A stretch of 64,000 bases of DNA from JACVRW01 sp052038485. GTDB lineage: Bacteria > Actinomycetota > Thermoleophilia > Solirubrobacterales > Thermoleophilaceae. Below are positions 24,344-34,779 of the stretch, piece after piece (positions within the stretch are counted from its first letter, which is position 1; each line of letters begins with the position of its first letter). The DNA is taken from positions 1 through 64,000 of the forward strand of contig JBQGCL010000039.1 in NCBI GenBank assembly GCA_052038485.1. Reading direction: 5' to 3'. The notes under the pieces were generated by a model. It saw only the letters and a list, made by a program, of their open reading frames with translations. It searched no databases and was not told the origin of the DNA. The translations under genes were made by a program, and so were the position numbers.

Positions 24344-24874
24344 ATGGTCCGCCTCGCCGCCTGCCTGCTCGCGCTCGCCGCCCCGCTCGGGCTGGTCGCC
24401 TGCGGCGACGACGAGCAGGGCATCGACGAGCCTGCCCGCGAGGGACTCGCCATAGAGCTCGGCGGCGTCGACTACACGGTCTTCATCACGCGCGAGCTCA
24501 ACCCGAAGATCACGCCGGACAACGCCTATGTCACCGACGAGGCGCCGCCCGGCGAGTCGCTCTACGGGATCTTCCTGCGCGCCTGCAACGTGTCGGACGA
24601 CCAGCGCGAGGTCGCCAGCGACTTCACGGTCACCGACAACCAGGGCAACAAGTTCGAGCCGGAGCCGCTGCCCGATGACAATCAGTTCGCCTACATCCCG
24701 CGCGCCCTGGACCCCGAGGAGTGCATCCCCGAGGCCGGCAGCGTGGCTCAGCTCGGCCCGACCGCCGGCTCGATGCTGCTCTTCCAGTTCCCGCTCGAGA
24801 ACACGGAGAACCGTCCGCTCGAGCTCGAGATCGAGCAGAACGGCGAGAAGCGCACGTTCGAGCTCGATATCTAG
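24344..24874 (+). CDS. Predicted lipoprotein, unknown function
   Basis: 176 residues with a signal peptide MVRLAACLLALAAPLG and lipobox LVAC with Cys20 as the acylation site, so it should be an Lgt client on the outer face of the membrane. The mature part is an acidic beta-rich domain (IELGGVDYTVFITRELNP, LYGIFLRACNVSD, FTVTDNQGNKFEPEPLP) reminiscent of DUF4352-like immunoglobulin folds. Cys residues near 75 and 115 could form a disulfide. Its end overlaps the convergent PBP gene by four bases. Confidence 0.8.
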   Translation: MVRLAACLLALAAPLGLVACGDDEQGIDEPAREGLAIELGGVDYTVFITRELNPKITPDNAYVTDEAPPGESLYGIFLRACNVSDDQREVASDFTVTDNQGNKFEPEPLPDDNQFAYIPRALDPEECIPEAGSVAQLGPTAGSMLLFQFPLENTENRPLELEIEQNGEKRTFELDI

Positions 24875-26553
24875 AGGGCCGCGTCGAGCACGACCCGAGC
24901 CGCCGGCGCCGCCGTGGCGCCGCCCGCTCCGGCACGCACCAGCATCACCGCCACCGCGATCTTGGGCCGGCCGGCGGGCGCGTAGGCGGCGAACCAGGCG
25001 TCGGTGTTGGTCGGGTCCGGGGGCTCCGTCTCCCCGGTCTCCGGGTCGCGCGTGTCCTCGAGCTCGGCGGTGCCGGTCTTGCCGGCCACCCTCACGCCCG
25101 GCAGCGCCGCAGCCGTGCCGGTCCCGTACTCGACCACGTCGAGCATCAGCGATTCGATCGTGCGCGCGATGCGCCGCTTGATCACCCGGTCGCTGCGCGT
25201 GGCGTCGCCCAGCGCCAGGGTCGGGACGTGGCGCACCCCGCGCGCCGCGATCGTCTGCGCCACCGAGGCCATCTGGAGCGGCGTCGCGAGCGTGCGGAAC
25301 TGGCCGATCGCCGTCGACCCGACCTCGAGCGGGGTCTTGATCTCGGTCGCAGGCGGCAGCGTGCTCGGCACCTCGCCGGGGACCGCCGGGTCGGCGTTCC
25401 AGCCGAACCGCTCGGCCGCGTCGACGAGCGCCTCGGCCCCGATCTCCACGCCGAGCGGCGCGAACACCGAGTTGCACGAGTGGGCGAAGCTGTTGCGGAA
25501 CGTGCCGCCGCAGTACTCGCCGTTGGCGTTCTCCAGCTCGACGCCGTCGATCGTCGCCGCGGTCGAGACCGGGAACTCCGTCGAGGGCTTGACCGCCCGG
25601 GCCTCCAGCGCAGCCGCGGTGGTAACGATCTTGAAGGTCGAGCCAGGCGGTTGCGGCGCCGAGAACGCGATCCCGGCCAGCGCCCGGATCTCGCCGTTGC
25701 GCGGGTCGAGCGCGGCGACCCCGCCGAAGCGGCCCGCCAGCGCGGTCACCGCTGCCTCCTGGAGGACCGTGTCGATCGTCGTGCGCACCGGCGGCGCCCG
25801 CCGCGGGCGGGCGCGCTCGATCGTCCTCGTCCCCGCCAGCAGCTCGCCGCCCGGGCGGCCGGCGAGCCGGTTCTCGAACGCCTCTTCGAGGCCGTTCTGA
25901 CCGACCGGCCAGTCGCGCGGGAATCCCTGCGCATAGAGGGCCCGTCGCTCCTCGGCGGTCTCCTCGGGGGCGAGTGTCCCGGCGATCGAGCCGGCGATCG
26001 CCTCGAGCGGCGAGCTGCGGTCGTCGACCGGTCCGCGCGCCAGCACCTTGCCGTCGCGTGACAGCAGCGTGCCGCGTCGGGGCGGCTCGCTGCGGCGCGC
26101 CAGGCCCTCGCCGCGGCGCAGCCCCGGGAAGGCCAGCAGCGGACCCCAGGTCACGCGCTCGTCGCTGACCGGAAGGCTGAGCTCACCCGACACCCGCCCG
26201 AACACGCGCGTGTGGAGGACCACCGGCACGGTCACGCTGCCGTCGTGCTCGCCCCCGGGGTCGCCCGCCTCGACCCGGCGGGCGGTCGCGGTGGCGGCGG
26301 CATCGCGGTAGGCGCGCCGGAACTCGCGCGCCGAGTAGGCCCGCTTCGACGCGTCGTCGAGCAGCGCGTACATCGCGTCGTAGTCCTGGCGCTCCCAGGC
26401 CTCGGTGAACTGGCGCGCGGTCCGCTCGGAGGCCGACGATGTGCTCGACCCGACCACCATCCCGGCGCCCCCGGCGATCAGCGCGAGCGCCCCCAGCGCG
26501 GGCAGCGCGCGGTGGGTGAGCCGGCGCCGCCGCTCGGGGGAGATGTCGATCAC
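24871..26553 (-). CDS. Class B penicillin-binding protein with MecA_N domain
   Basis: Membrane-anchored D,D-transpeptidase that cross-links peptidoglycan. After a single N-terminal helix (ALPALGALALIAGGAGMVVG) comes an NTF2-like MecA_N domain (about 42-140), a dimerisation domain and the transpeptidase domain with Ser305-x-x-Lys308 (PGSTFK), Ser359-Cys-Asn361 (HSCN) and Lys492-Thr-Gly (GKTGT). At 560 residues it matches actinobacterial PBPs of the PbpA/MecA-like type. GTG start at 26553. It is divergent from a MarP-like protease gene with a 24-bp gap; MarP is known to control peptidoglycan hydrolysis in mycobacteria, so the pairing fits cell-wall maintenance. Confidence 0.93.
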   Translation of the reverse strand: MIDISPERRRRLTHRALPALGALALIAGGAGMVVGSSTSSASERTARQFTEAWERQDYDAMYALLDDASKRAYSAREFRRAYRDAAATATARRVEAGDPGGEHDGSVTVPVVLHTRVFGRVSGELSLPVSDERVTWGPLLAFPGLRRGEGLARRSEPPRRGTLLSRDGKVLARGPVDDRSSPLEAIAGSIAGTLAPEETAEERRALYAQGFPRDWPVGQNGLEEAFENRLAGRPGGELLAGTRTIERARPRRAPPVRTTIDTVLQEAAVTALAGRFGGVAALDPRNGEIRALAGIAFSAPQPPGSTFKIVTTAAALEARAVKPSTEFPVSTAATIDGVELENANGEYCGGTFRNSFAHSCNSVFAPLGVEIGAEALVDAAERFGWNADPAVPGEVPSTLPPATEIKTPLEVGSTAIGQFRTLATPLQMASVAQTIAARGVRHVPTLALGDATRSDRVIKRRIARTIESLMLDVVEYGTGTAAALPGVRVAGKTGTAELEDTRDPETGETEPPDPTNTDAWFAAYAPAGRPKIAVAVMLVRAGAGGATAAPAARVVLDAAL

Positions 26554-26556
26554 GGA

Positions 26557-26566
26557 TTACTACCCT
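26557..26566. promoter_or_regulatory. Divergent promoter between PBP and MarP-like genes
   Basis: The 24-bp gap contains TTACTACCCT. On the plus strand TACCCT (26561-26566) lies eleven bases before the GTG of the protease gene. On the minus strand GGTAGTAAT runs close to the PBP GTG. The two genes must share this short region or rely on elements inside the coding sequences. Confidence 0.35.
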
Positions 26567-26577
26567 GGCTCCGGCGC

Positions 26578-27726
26578 GTGACCGCCCTGGACTGGATCAT
26601 CGTCGTATTCACGGTGCTGATGGCGCTCTGGGGGTATGCCCAGGGGCTGATCGTAGGCGCGCTGTCACTGGCCGGGTTTGCCGCGGGTGCATTCATAGGT
26701 TCGCGCCTGGGGCCGCTGCTGCTCGCGGAGGGCTCGGAATCGCCCTACGCACCGCTGATCGCTCTCGTCGGCGCGCTCATGCTCGGCGGCGTCCTGGCCT
26801 CGGGGCTGGAGCTGGTCGGCTTCCGCCTGCGCCACGGACTGGGCGACCGGCTCGGCGTCGTCGACGGCGTGGGCGGCGGCGCGCTGGTGGCGTGTCTGGC
26901 CCTGGGGCTGGTCTGGCTCGCCGGTGCGGTGGCGCTCCAGACGCCCGGCGCGCGCGACGTGCGCGACTCGATCCAGCGCTCGGCAATCCTCAGCTATCTC
27001 AACGACCACCTGCCGCCGTCCGGGCCGATCTTGCGCGCGTTCGCCCGCTTCGACCCGTTCCCGCAGATCGAGGGGCCGCAGGCTGACGTCGCCGAGCCCA
27101 ACTCGCGGATCGCGCGCGACCCGCAGGTGCGTGCCGCGGGCCGCAGCGTGGTCAAGATCCTCGGCACCGCCTGCGGGCTGGGCGTGCAGGGCAGCGGCTG
27201 GGTCGCGGGCGACGGCGTGGTCGTGACCAATGCCCACGTCGTGGCGGGGCAGGACGACACGACCGTCCAGGTCGGCGGGAGCGGGCCGCACCTCGACGCC
27301 CAGGCGATCTGGTTCGACTCGCGCAACGACCTGGCGCTGCTGGTCGCGCCCGGGCTGGGCGACGCGCCCGCGCTGCGACTGCGCCGCGACGCCCCGCGCG
27401 GCACCTCGGCGGCGATCCTCGGCTTCCCCGAGAACGGGCCCTACGACGTCGCGCCCGCGCGGCTCGGGACGACCTCGGCGGTCGTGAGCCAGGACGCGTA
27501 CGGGCACGGCCCGGTGCGCCGCTCGATCACCGCGCTGCGGGGGCGCGTGCGGCAGGGCAACTCGGGCGGTCCGGTGGTCGACGGGCGCGGCCGCGTGGTC
27601 ACGACGATCTTCGCGGCGACCGTTTCGGACGGCGGCCGAAGCGGGTACGGCGTGCCGGATGCGGTGGTGGCGGATGCGCTCGAGAACGCCGAGGGTCCGG
27701 TCGATACGGGTCCCTGCGCCCGGTAG
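26578..27726 (+). CDS. MarP-like membrane serine protease (CvpA plus trypsin domain)
   Basis: 382 residues from GTG 26578. The N-terminal CvpA-like part has four hydrophobic helices (to about residue 120), followed by an extracytoplasmic chymotrypsin-fold protease with His220 (TNAHVV), Asp251 (RNDLALL) and Ser329 (GNSGGP). Cys199 (ACGLGVQGSG) and Cys380 (near the C-terminal TGPCAR) align with the disulfide that switches MarP activity in Mycobacterium tuberculosis. The mycobacterial enzyme protects against acid and oxidative stress by activating a peptidoglycan hydrolase. Divergence from a PBP gene supports a wall role. Confidence 0.93.
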   Translation: MTALDWIIVVFTVLMALWGYAQGLIVGALSLAGFAAGAFIGSRLGPLLLAEGSESPYAPLIALVGALMLGGVLASGLELVGFRLRHGLGDRLGVVDGVGGGALVACLALGLVWLAGAVALQTPGARDVRDSIQRSAILSYLNDHLPPSGPILRAFARFDPFPQIEGPQADVAEPNSRIARDPQVRAAGRSVVKILGTACGLGVQGSGWVAGDGVVVTNAHVVAGQDDTTVQVGGSGPHLDAQAIWFDSRNDLALLVAPGLGDAPALRLRRDAPRGTSAAILGFPENGPYDVAPARLGTTSAVVSQDAYGHGPVRRSITALRGRVRQGNSGGPVVDGRGRVVTTIFAATVSDGGRSGYGVPDAVVADALENAEGPVDTGPCAR

Positions 27727-27732
27727 GCCCGC

Positions 27733-27738
27733 TAGAAC
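27733..27738 (+). promoter_or_regulatory. -10 element of the lysyl-oxidase-like gene
   Basis: TAGAAC lies seven bases before ATG 27746, consistent with a leaderless message. Confidence 0.35.
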
Positions 27739-27745
27739 TCGGGTC

Positions 27746-28603
27746 ATGCGTGTGTTCCGGACACTCGCCGCGCTGTGCTGCGTAGGGGCCGTGATCGCGG
27801 CGGTCGCGCCGGCGCAGGAGCCGCCCGAGGGCACCCCGCCGCCGCGCGCGAAGGTCGACGACAACCCCTGCGTCACCCCCCTCGCCAAGGGGCTGCGATG
27901 CCCCGATCTGGTCATGCGGCAGCCGTGGGGGCTCTACCTCGACAAGCTGACGCGGCGCGGGCGCGCCCTGCTGCGCGCCGGGAACGTGATTGACTCGATC
28001 GGTCGCGGCCCGGCCGAGCTGCGCGGCGTGCGCTACAACCGCGTCTACATGCACGCCCGCCAGCGCATCTACAAGCGCAAGCGGGGCTGGATCACGGTGC
28101 GCACGGGCGCACGCCTGCGGCTCAAGTTCGCGCACCTCTCGCGCTACTGGTGGAAGTTCTACAACGCGGCCCGCTTCGAGCTGTGGAGCCTCGACGGCCG
28201 GGGCCGGCGGGTCGAGAAGGTGCGCACCGGGCCGAAGGTCTCCTACTGCCTGCGCGACCTCACTCACACGCGCCCGACGCTGCGCGGCTCGCCCTACCTG
28301 CCGCACTACCCGGCGTGCAACACCAACATCAACGCGCGCCGCGACTTCCTCGGCACATCCGTCGGCTGGGCCGACATCTACCCGCCCAGCTACCCCGAGC
28401 AGTGGATCGACGTGACCGGCCTGCGCGGCTGCTTCGCCTACGTCCACATCGCCGACCCGGAGAACGGCGTCTACGAGTCGAACGAGGACAACAACGAGGC
28501 CCAGGTGATCGTGCGGCTGCCGTTCAAGCTCGGCGAGCGGCGGCGGGGTTGCCGCGGGCGCGACCGCGGGAAGTTCCACGATCCGCGGCAGTATCCGGGG
28601 TAG
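27746..28603 (+). CDS. Secreted lysyl-oxidase-like protein lacking copper ligands
   Basis: 285 residues with a signal peptide (MRVFRTLAALCCVGAVIAAV). The core matches the lysyl oxidase-like domain: HARQRIY near 103, ARFELWSLDG at 141-150, TSVGWADIYP at 204-213, QWIDVTGL at 219-226 and a C-terminal YESNEDNNEAQVIV. The copper site of the family, normally a HxHWH type cluster before ARYEL, reads RYWWKF at 133-138, so all three histidines are missing. It may be a non-catalytic adhesin or binding protein. Six or more cysteines suggest extracellular disulfides. It is followed by a long inverted repeat. Confidence 0.78.
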   Translation: MRVFRTLAALCCVGAVIAAVAPAQEPPEGTPPPRAKVDDNPCVTPLAKGLRCPDLVMRQPWGLYLDKLTRRGRALLRAGNVIDSIGRGPAELRGVRYNRVYMHARQRIYKRKRGWITVRTGARLRLKFAHLSRYWWKFYNAARFELWSLDGRGRRVEKVRTGPKVSYCLRDLTHTRPTLRGSPYLPHYPACNTNINARRDFLGTSVGWADIYPPSYPEQWIDVTGLRGCFAYVHIADPENGVYESNEDNNEAQVIVRLPFKLGERRRGCRGRDRGKFHDPRQYPG

Positions 28604-28665
28604 CGGCGCCTCTTCAGCACAGGCGAACGACAGGCAACAAGGGCAGCCGGTTCGCGGCCTCGAGC

Positions 28666-28716
28666 CCACGAGGTTGACTTTTGCCCCCTATAGCGCGGTT
28701 AAAGTCAACTTCGTGG
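28666..28716. terminator. 16-bp inverted repeat between convergent genes, possible bidirectional terminator
   Basis: CCACGAGGTTGACTTT (28666-28681) pairs with AAAGTCAACTTCGTGG (28701-28716): 15 of 16 positions, the remaining one a G-U wobble in plus-strand RNA. The 19-base loop has CTATAG at its centre. No T-tract follows on either strand, so it is not a textbook intrinsic terminator. It lies in the 178-bp gap between convergent genes, which is the expected place for one. No gene is seen in 28604-28781. Confidence 0.5.
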
Positions 28717-28781
28717 CGGTGCGGTCGCGGACGCCGCCTTCTTAGCCGCTGTTTACGTCTCGGGCAACACGTGCGCCCGGG

Positions 28782-29492
28782 CTAGCCCAGCCCCGTCGGC
28801 CCGAAGCGCTCCGTGCGCACGTGCTGCGGGTCGAGGCCGTTTCGGAGCAGCAGTGTCGTGGCGGCCTCGACGAAGCCGTTCGAGCCGCATACGAAGGCGA
28901 CCTCCGCGTCGCCGGTCAGCATCGCCTCGTCGATGTGGCCGGTGTGGCCGCTCCAGCCGTCCGGCGGTTCGCGGGTGTAGGTGATCGACGCGTCGTCGCC
29001 GAGCTCGTCGGCGTAGATCACGTCCTCGGCCGTGCGCACCGAGTAGACCAGCCGCATTGCGGTGTCCGGCGTGGTGCGGCGCTTGTGGCGCAGCATGCAC
29101 ATCAGCGGCACGACGCCCGAGCCGCCGCCCACCAGCAGCACGGGCGACTCGCCGTGCCAGACGAAGTAGGACGCGAACGGTCCGCGCACCTCGATCTGGT
29201 CGCCCTCGACCAGGACGTCGTGCAGGTAGGGGGAGACCTCGCCGTCGGCCAGCCGGTCGACGGTCAACTCGATCACGCCCTCGTCGAGCGGAGACGACGC
29301 GATCGAATAGGAGCGCTGCGCCTGGTAGCCGTCAGGAGCGGTCAGGCGGACGTCGTAGTGCTGGCCCGGCTGGTGCGGCATCCACATCGGCAGCTCGAGT
29401 CGGAAGGACTTGACGCGCGGCGTCTCGACCTCGATCGCGGCGACCGTGCCGATCTGCCATTGGCCCGGCGCCTTCTGCGTCAGTCCGTCCAA
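28782..29492 (-). CDS. Ferredoxin-NADP reductase-type flavoprotein
   Basis: 236-residue FAD oxidoreductase that moves electrons between NAD(P)H and a partner. RSYSIASSP at 60-68 binds FAD and GGGSGVVPLM at 122-131 binds the nicotinamide nucleotide; a C-terminal FCGSNGFVEAA-like VCGSNGFVEAA and GPTG complete the fold. No 2Fe-2S domain is present. The TTG start at 29492 overlaps the end of the upstream molybdopterin enzyme gene by 13 bases, so the two likely form one electron-transfer unit, the flavoprotein reducing or re-oxidising the Mo enzyme. Confidence 0.85.
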   Translation of the reverse strand: MDGLTQKAPGQWQIGTVAAIEVETPRVKSFRLELPMWMPHQPGQHYDVRLTAPDGYQAQRSYSIASSPLDEGVIELTVDRLADGEVSPYLHDVLVEGDQIEVRGPFASYFVWHGESPVLLVGGGSGVVPLMCMLRHKRRTTPDTAMRLVYSVRTAEDVIYADELGDDASITYTREPPDGWSGHTGHIDEAMLTGDAEVAFVCGSNGFVEAATTLLLRNGLDPQHVRTERFGPTGLG

Positions 29493-30091
29493 TAGCGCTC
29501 TTCCTTCCACGGGTCGCCGCGGTTGTGGTAGCCGTTCGCCTCCCAGAAGCCGGGCTCGTCGTGGTCCATCACGCGCAGGCCGGCGACCCATTTGGCGCTC
29601 TTCCAGAAGTAGAGGTGCGGCACCAGCAGCCGGGCGGGGCCGCCGTGCTCGCGCGGCAGCGGCTCGCCCTCGTGTCTGCTGACGACCCAGGCCTTGCCGC
29701 CGGTCAGGTCCTCGATCGCGACGTTGGTCGTGTAGCCGCCGTACGAGTGGACCATCGTGTAGACGCCGCGCAGGTCGATCTCGGCGAGCAGCGTGTCGAG
29801 CGAGACCCCGGTGAAGCTGGTGCCGAGCTTCGACCACTTGGTCACGCAGTGGATGTCGCACGGCACCTCCTCCTGAGCCAGCTGGTGGAACTGCGTCCAG
29901 TTCCACTCGCGCGGCGTGCGAACCATGCCGTCGATCTTGAAGCTCCACTCCGCCGTGTCGACCAGCGGTGTCGGGCCCGCCGTGAGCACCGGGAAACCGG
30001 TCTCGACGTACTGGCCAGGCGGCACTCGCCCCGCGAGCTCCTCGGGCACCTGACGGCGCCGGGTGAAGCCGCGGGAGATGAATCCGCTCAC
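29480..30091 (-). CDS. Molybdopterin-dependent oxidoreductase (sulfite oxidase/MsrP fold), no signal peptide
   Basis: 203-residue Mo-cofactor protein with the single coordinating cysteine Cys82 in CDIHCVTKWSK, plus HSYGGYTTNV, GGPARLLVPHLY and KWVAGL motifs that contact the pterin. It lacks both a Tat signal and the dimerisation domain of true sulfite oxidases, so it is short and probably cytoplasmic. Paired with a flavin reductase directly downstream, a reductase or sulfoxide-type activity driven by NAD(P)H is plausible; this is inference. ATG 30091 is 10 bases downstream of the DAO-type gene stop. Confidence 0.88.
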   Translation of the reverse strand: MSGFISRGFTRRRQVPEELAGRVPPGQYVETGFPVLTAGPTPLVDTAEWSFKIDGMVRTPREWNWTQFHQLAQEEVPCDIHCVTKWSKLGTSFTGVSLDTLLAEIDLRGVYTMVHSYGGYTTNVAIEDLTGGKAWVVSRHEGEPLPREHGGPARLLVPHLYFWKSAKWVAGLRVMDHDEPGFWEANGYHNRGDPWKEERYWTD

Positions 30092-30101
30092 ACGCGCGAG
30101 C

Positions 30102-31500
30102 CTACCGCGCCAGGTGCATGCCCATCGCGCGCGGGGCGGCGCACAGGGCGCGGGTGAGCGGGTCCGCCGTGCGGCCGTCCTCCTCGATCCGCTCGCGCCG
30201 CACCAGCGCGCCGCGTACCAGCGAGCCGCCGATGAACGTGAGCGGCTCCGGCGGGACCCAGGCGCCCGCGCCCGCGCCGACCAGCGGCAGGCGAGTGAGC
30301 TCGTCGTCCGCCCCGCTCGCGAGCGCGGCCAGCGTGCGGCCGACCAGGTTCGTCGGGCCGACGCCGTTGCCAGTGAAGCCGAAGCCGAAGTGGACCGGCC
30401 GGCCGGGCAGCGTGCCGATCTGCGGGATGTGGCTGGGGGACACGTCGATCGGGCCGCCCCAGGCGTTCGTGATGCGACGCCCCTCGAGCCCCGGGAACAA
30501 GCGCACGAGGGCCGCGTGGGCCGCGTCCACCGCGCGCCTGTCGAGCTCCACCCGCCCGTTCACGCGCCCGCCGTAGGCGAGCCGTCCGCCGCCCCAGCCG
30601 AGCAGGATGCGGCCGTCGCGCGTCGTGCGGAAGTAGTGCACGAGCGTGCGGCCGTCGGTCATGCACTCGCCTCCGGTCCAGCCCAGCTCGGCGATCACGT
30701 CGGGTACCGGCTCGGTCAGCACGATGTGCGACGAGGTCACCGTCAGGCGGCCGCGCAGGTGCCGTTGCGTGCGCGCGGCGGGCCCGATCGCGAGCACCAC
30801 GGCGCCGGCCTTGACGCTTCCCCCGGCGGTCTCCACCGGCGGCCCGACCCGCCGCACCGGCGAGCGCTCGTAGACCCGTACGCCACGCTCGATCAGCCGC
30901 CGGCGCAGGCCGAGCGCCAGGCGGGCCGGCTGGAGCGTCGCGAAGTCGGGGATCATCACGGCACGGCGGAAGCGAGGCGAGTCGCAGCGCGCGCGGGTCT
31001 CCGCCTCCGACAGGGCGACGACCCGCTCGGGCGCCCCCAGCGCCGCGGCGGCCTCGACCGCGCCCAGGCCGACGTCGTCGAACGCCGGGGCGGTCGAGAC
31101 GCACATGTAGCCGGACTGGTCGAACCAGGCGTCGACGCCCTCGGAGTCGCACCACGCCCCGACTCGCGAGACGGTCTCGCTCGACGCGTCGAGCAGCGCC
31201 CGGGCCCGCTCGTCGCCGAAGCGGTCGCGCAGATAGGGGCCCGACAGCCACATCGACTCGCAGAACCCGCCGTTGCGCCCGCTCGGCCCGTGGCCGCAGA
31301 CTCCGCTCTCCAGCAGGGCAACCGACGCCCCGCGCTCGAGCAGCTCCCAGGCCGCCCACATGCCCGTGTAGCCGCCTCCGATGACGGCGACGTCGGCGCT
31401 GACGGCGCCGTCGAGCGCGGGCTGTGGATCGACCGGTCCGGCCTCCTCCAGCCACCAGCCTGTGGAAGTGTGACTTCCGATCTGCGTATCGTGAGGGCCG

Positions 31501-31508
<8 letters not shown>
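30102..31508 (-). CDS. FAD-dependent amine/D-amino-acid oxidase (DAO family)
   Basis: About 468 residues. Motifs are the FAD-binding VIGGGYTGMWAAWEL near 42, GRNGGFCES with the flavin-near region, GWGGGRLAYGG and the C-terminal FGFGFTGNGVGPTN. It resembles PuuB/gamma-glutamylputrescine oxidase-like and glycine oxidase-like enzymes; the substrate is unknown. The conserved N-terminus WWLEEAGPVDP lies in frame with no ATG or GTG near it; the nearest canonical start is TTG at 31508, which overlaps the divergent topoisomerase start by eight bases. The start is therefore uncertain. Confidence 0.82.
31464..31492 (+). promoter_or_regulatory. Palindrome and -10 element upstream of topoisomerase III
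   Basis: GGAAGTGTGACTTCC (31464-31478) is a perfect 6-3-6 inverted repeat. TATCGT (31487-31492) lies eight bases before the topoisomerase ATG and can serve as its -10, so the palindrome occupies the -35 region and is well placed for an activator or repressor. The site also falls inside the first codons of the divergent oxidase gene. Confidence 0.42.
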
Positions 31509-33752
<2,244 letters not shown>

Positions 33753-33753
<1 letters not shown>

Positions 33754-34148
33754 TGGAGCTCGAGGCGATCCAGCGCGTGTACGACGAGTGGGGTCGCGGC
33801 AACTGGCGCCCGAAGTTCGATCTCTACGCCGACGACATGGAGTGGGGCTGGTCGGAGGACTTCCCCGGCCTCGCCGGCGTCTATCGCGACCCCGCCGAGC
33901 GCAACGAGCGGCTGCTCGAGTGGCTCAGCCCGTGGGAGCACTGGACCTGCGAGGCGGAGGACTACGTGGTCAACGAGCCGCACGTCGTCGCCCTGTGCCG
34001 GTATCAGGGGCGCGGCAAGGGCAGCGGCGCGGTCGTCGACACGAAGGGCGCCCACCTCTGGACCCTGCGCGACGGCAAGTGCGTCCGGCTGGAGGTGTTC
34101 GCCGACCGCGCGAAGGCGCTCGCGGCCGCCGGCCTCGCCGACGCTTGA
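33753..34148 (+). CDS. SnoaL/NTF2-like protein
   Basis: 131-residue protein with the cone-shaped NTF2 fold pattern: LEAIQRVYDEWGRGNWRPKF, DDMEWGWSEDFPGL, then beta-strands ending GAHLWTLRDGKCVRLEVFAD. Members act as ketosteroid isomerases, polyketide cyclases or plain ligand binders; no catalytic residue can be assigned confidently. The ATG overlaps the topoisomerase stop (TGATG), so it is coupled to it, probably without functional meaning. The TetR-monooxygenase pair follows after a 37-bp promoter region. Confidence 0.8.
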
Positions 34149-34184
34149 CGTGAACGCCCTACCAGCGGTAACCTACCGCCGGTA
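34144..34184 (+). promoter_or_regulatory. Promoter and tandem TetR operator of the TetR-monooxygenase operon
   Basis: Two palindromes of the type TACCNNNGGTA lie three bases apart: TACCAGCGGTA (34160-34170) and TACCGCCGGTA (34174-34184). TTGACG (34144-34149) and TAACCT (34169-34174) form -35 and -10 boxes 19 bp apart, so the operators cover the -10 and transcription start. The GTG start of the TetR gene follows at 34186. This is a convincing autoregulatory site. Confidence 0.7.
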
Positions 34185-34185
34185 A

Positions 34186-34779
34186 GTGGCCCTCGTAGAG
34201 GACTTCAAGCACGGACAGGTCCCGCGCGCCGTGCGCGAGCGGCAGCTGATCGAGCTCGCCGAGGCGCTGTTCGCCGAGCGCGGCTACGCCGGCGCGTCGA
34301 TGGACGAGCTGGCCCGCCGGGCGGGTGTGACCAAGCCGGTCATATACGAGCTGTTCGGCAACAAGGAGGGGTTGTTCGGCGTCTGCGTGGACCGCTCGAT
34401 CGAGCGGCTGGCCACCGAGATCGCCGCCGCCGTCCGCGCCGAGGGCGAGCCGGAGGCCCGCCTGCGCGCCGGCGGCCTCGCCTTCATCCGCTTCGCGTCC
34501 GGCAACCGCGTGACCTTCGACCTGATGTCGATGGGGGGCAACTTCGCGGAGAAGGCGCGCGCCGTCCGCGAGAGCCAGGCCGAGCTCGTCCGCGAGCTGA
34601 TGGCCGAGATGGCCGCCGAGGGCACCGATCCGCGCGAGCTGGACGTCGCCGCCCACGCCGTCAACGCCGCCTACGAGGGGGTCGCCCACTGGATGTGGGC
34701 ACACCCCGACGTCGACATGGAGCGGATCGCCGACTGGATCGCCGAGCTGCTCATCCCTGGACTACGGAGGTTCACGTGA
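34186..34779 (+). CDS. TetR-family transcriptional regulator
   Basis: 197-residue repressor. The N-terminal helix-turn-helix spans about residues 20-65 (LIELAEALFAERGYAGASMD, ELARRAGVTKPVIYELFGNK) and a C-terminal ligand-binding domain follows. It sits directly after a double palindrome that overlaps its promoter and it overlaps the monooxygenase gene by four bases (GTGA), so it very likely represses itself and the monooxygenase until an inducer, perhaps the ketone substrate, binds. Confidence 0.93.
   Translation: MALVEDFKHGQVPRAVRERQLIELAEALFAERGYAGASMDELARRAGVTKPVIYELFGNKEGLFGVCVDRSIERLATEIAAAVRAEGEPEARLRAGGLAFIRFASGNRVTFDLMSMGGNFAEKARAVRESQAELVRELMAEMAAEGTDPRELDVAAHAVNAAYEGVAHWMWAHPDVDMERIADWIAELLIPGLRRFT

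Noticed and set aside
2344..24900. A defence or mobile island
   Set aside because: No transposase, integrase, restriction, toxin-antitoxin or CRISPR gene was found and codon usage looks uniform.
28671..28715. TTGAC plus TATAG inside the inverted repeat as a promoter
   Set aside because: The spacing between the boxes is only about 10 bases, too short for a sigma-70-type promoter.
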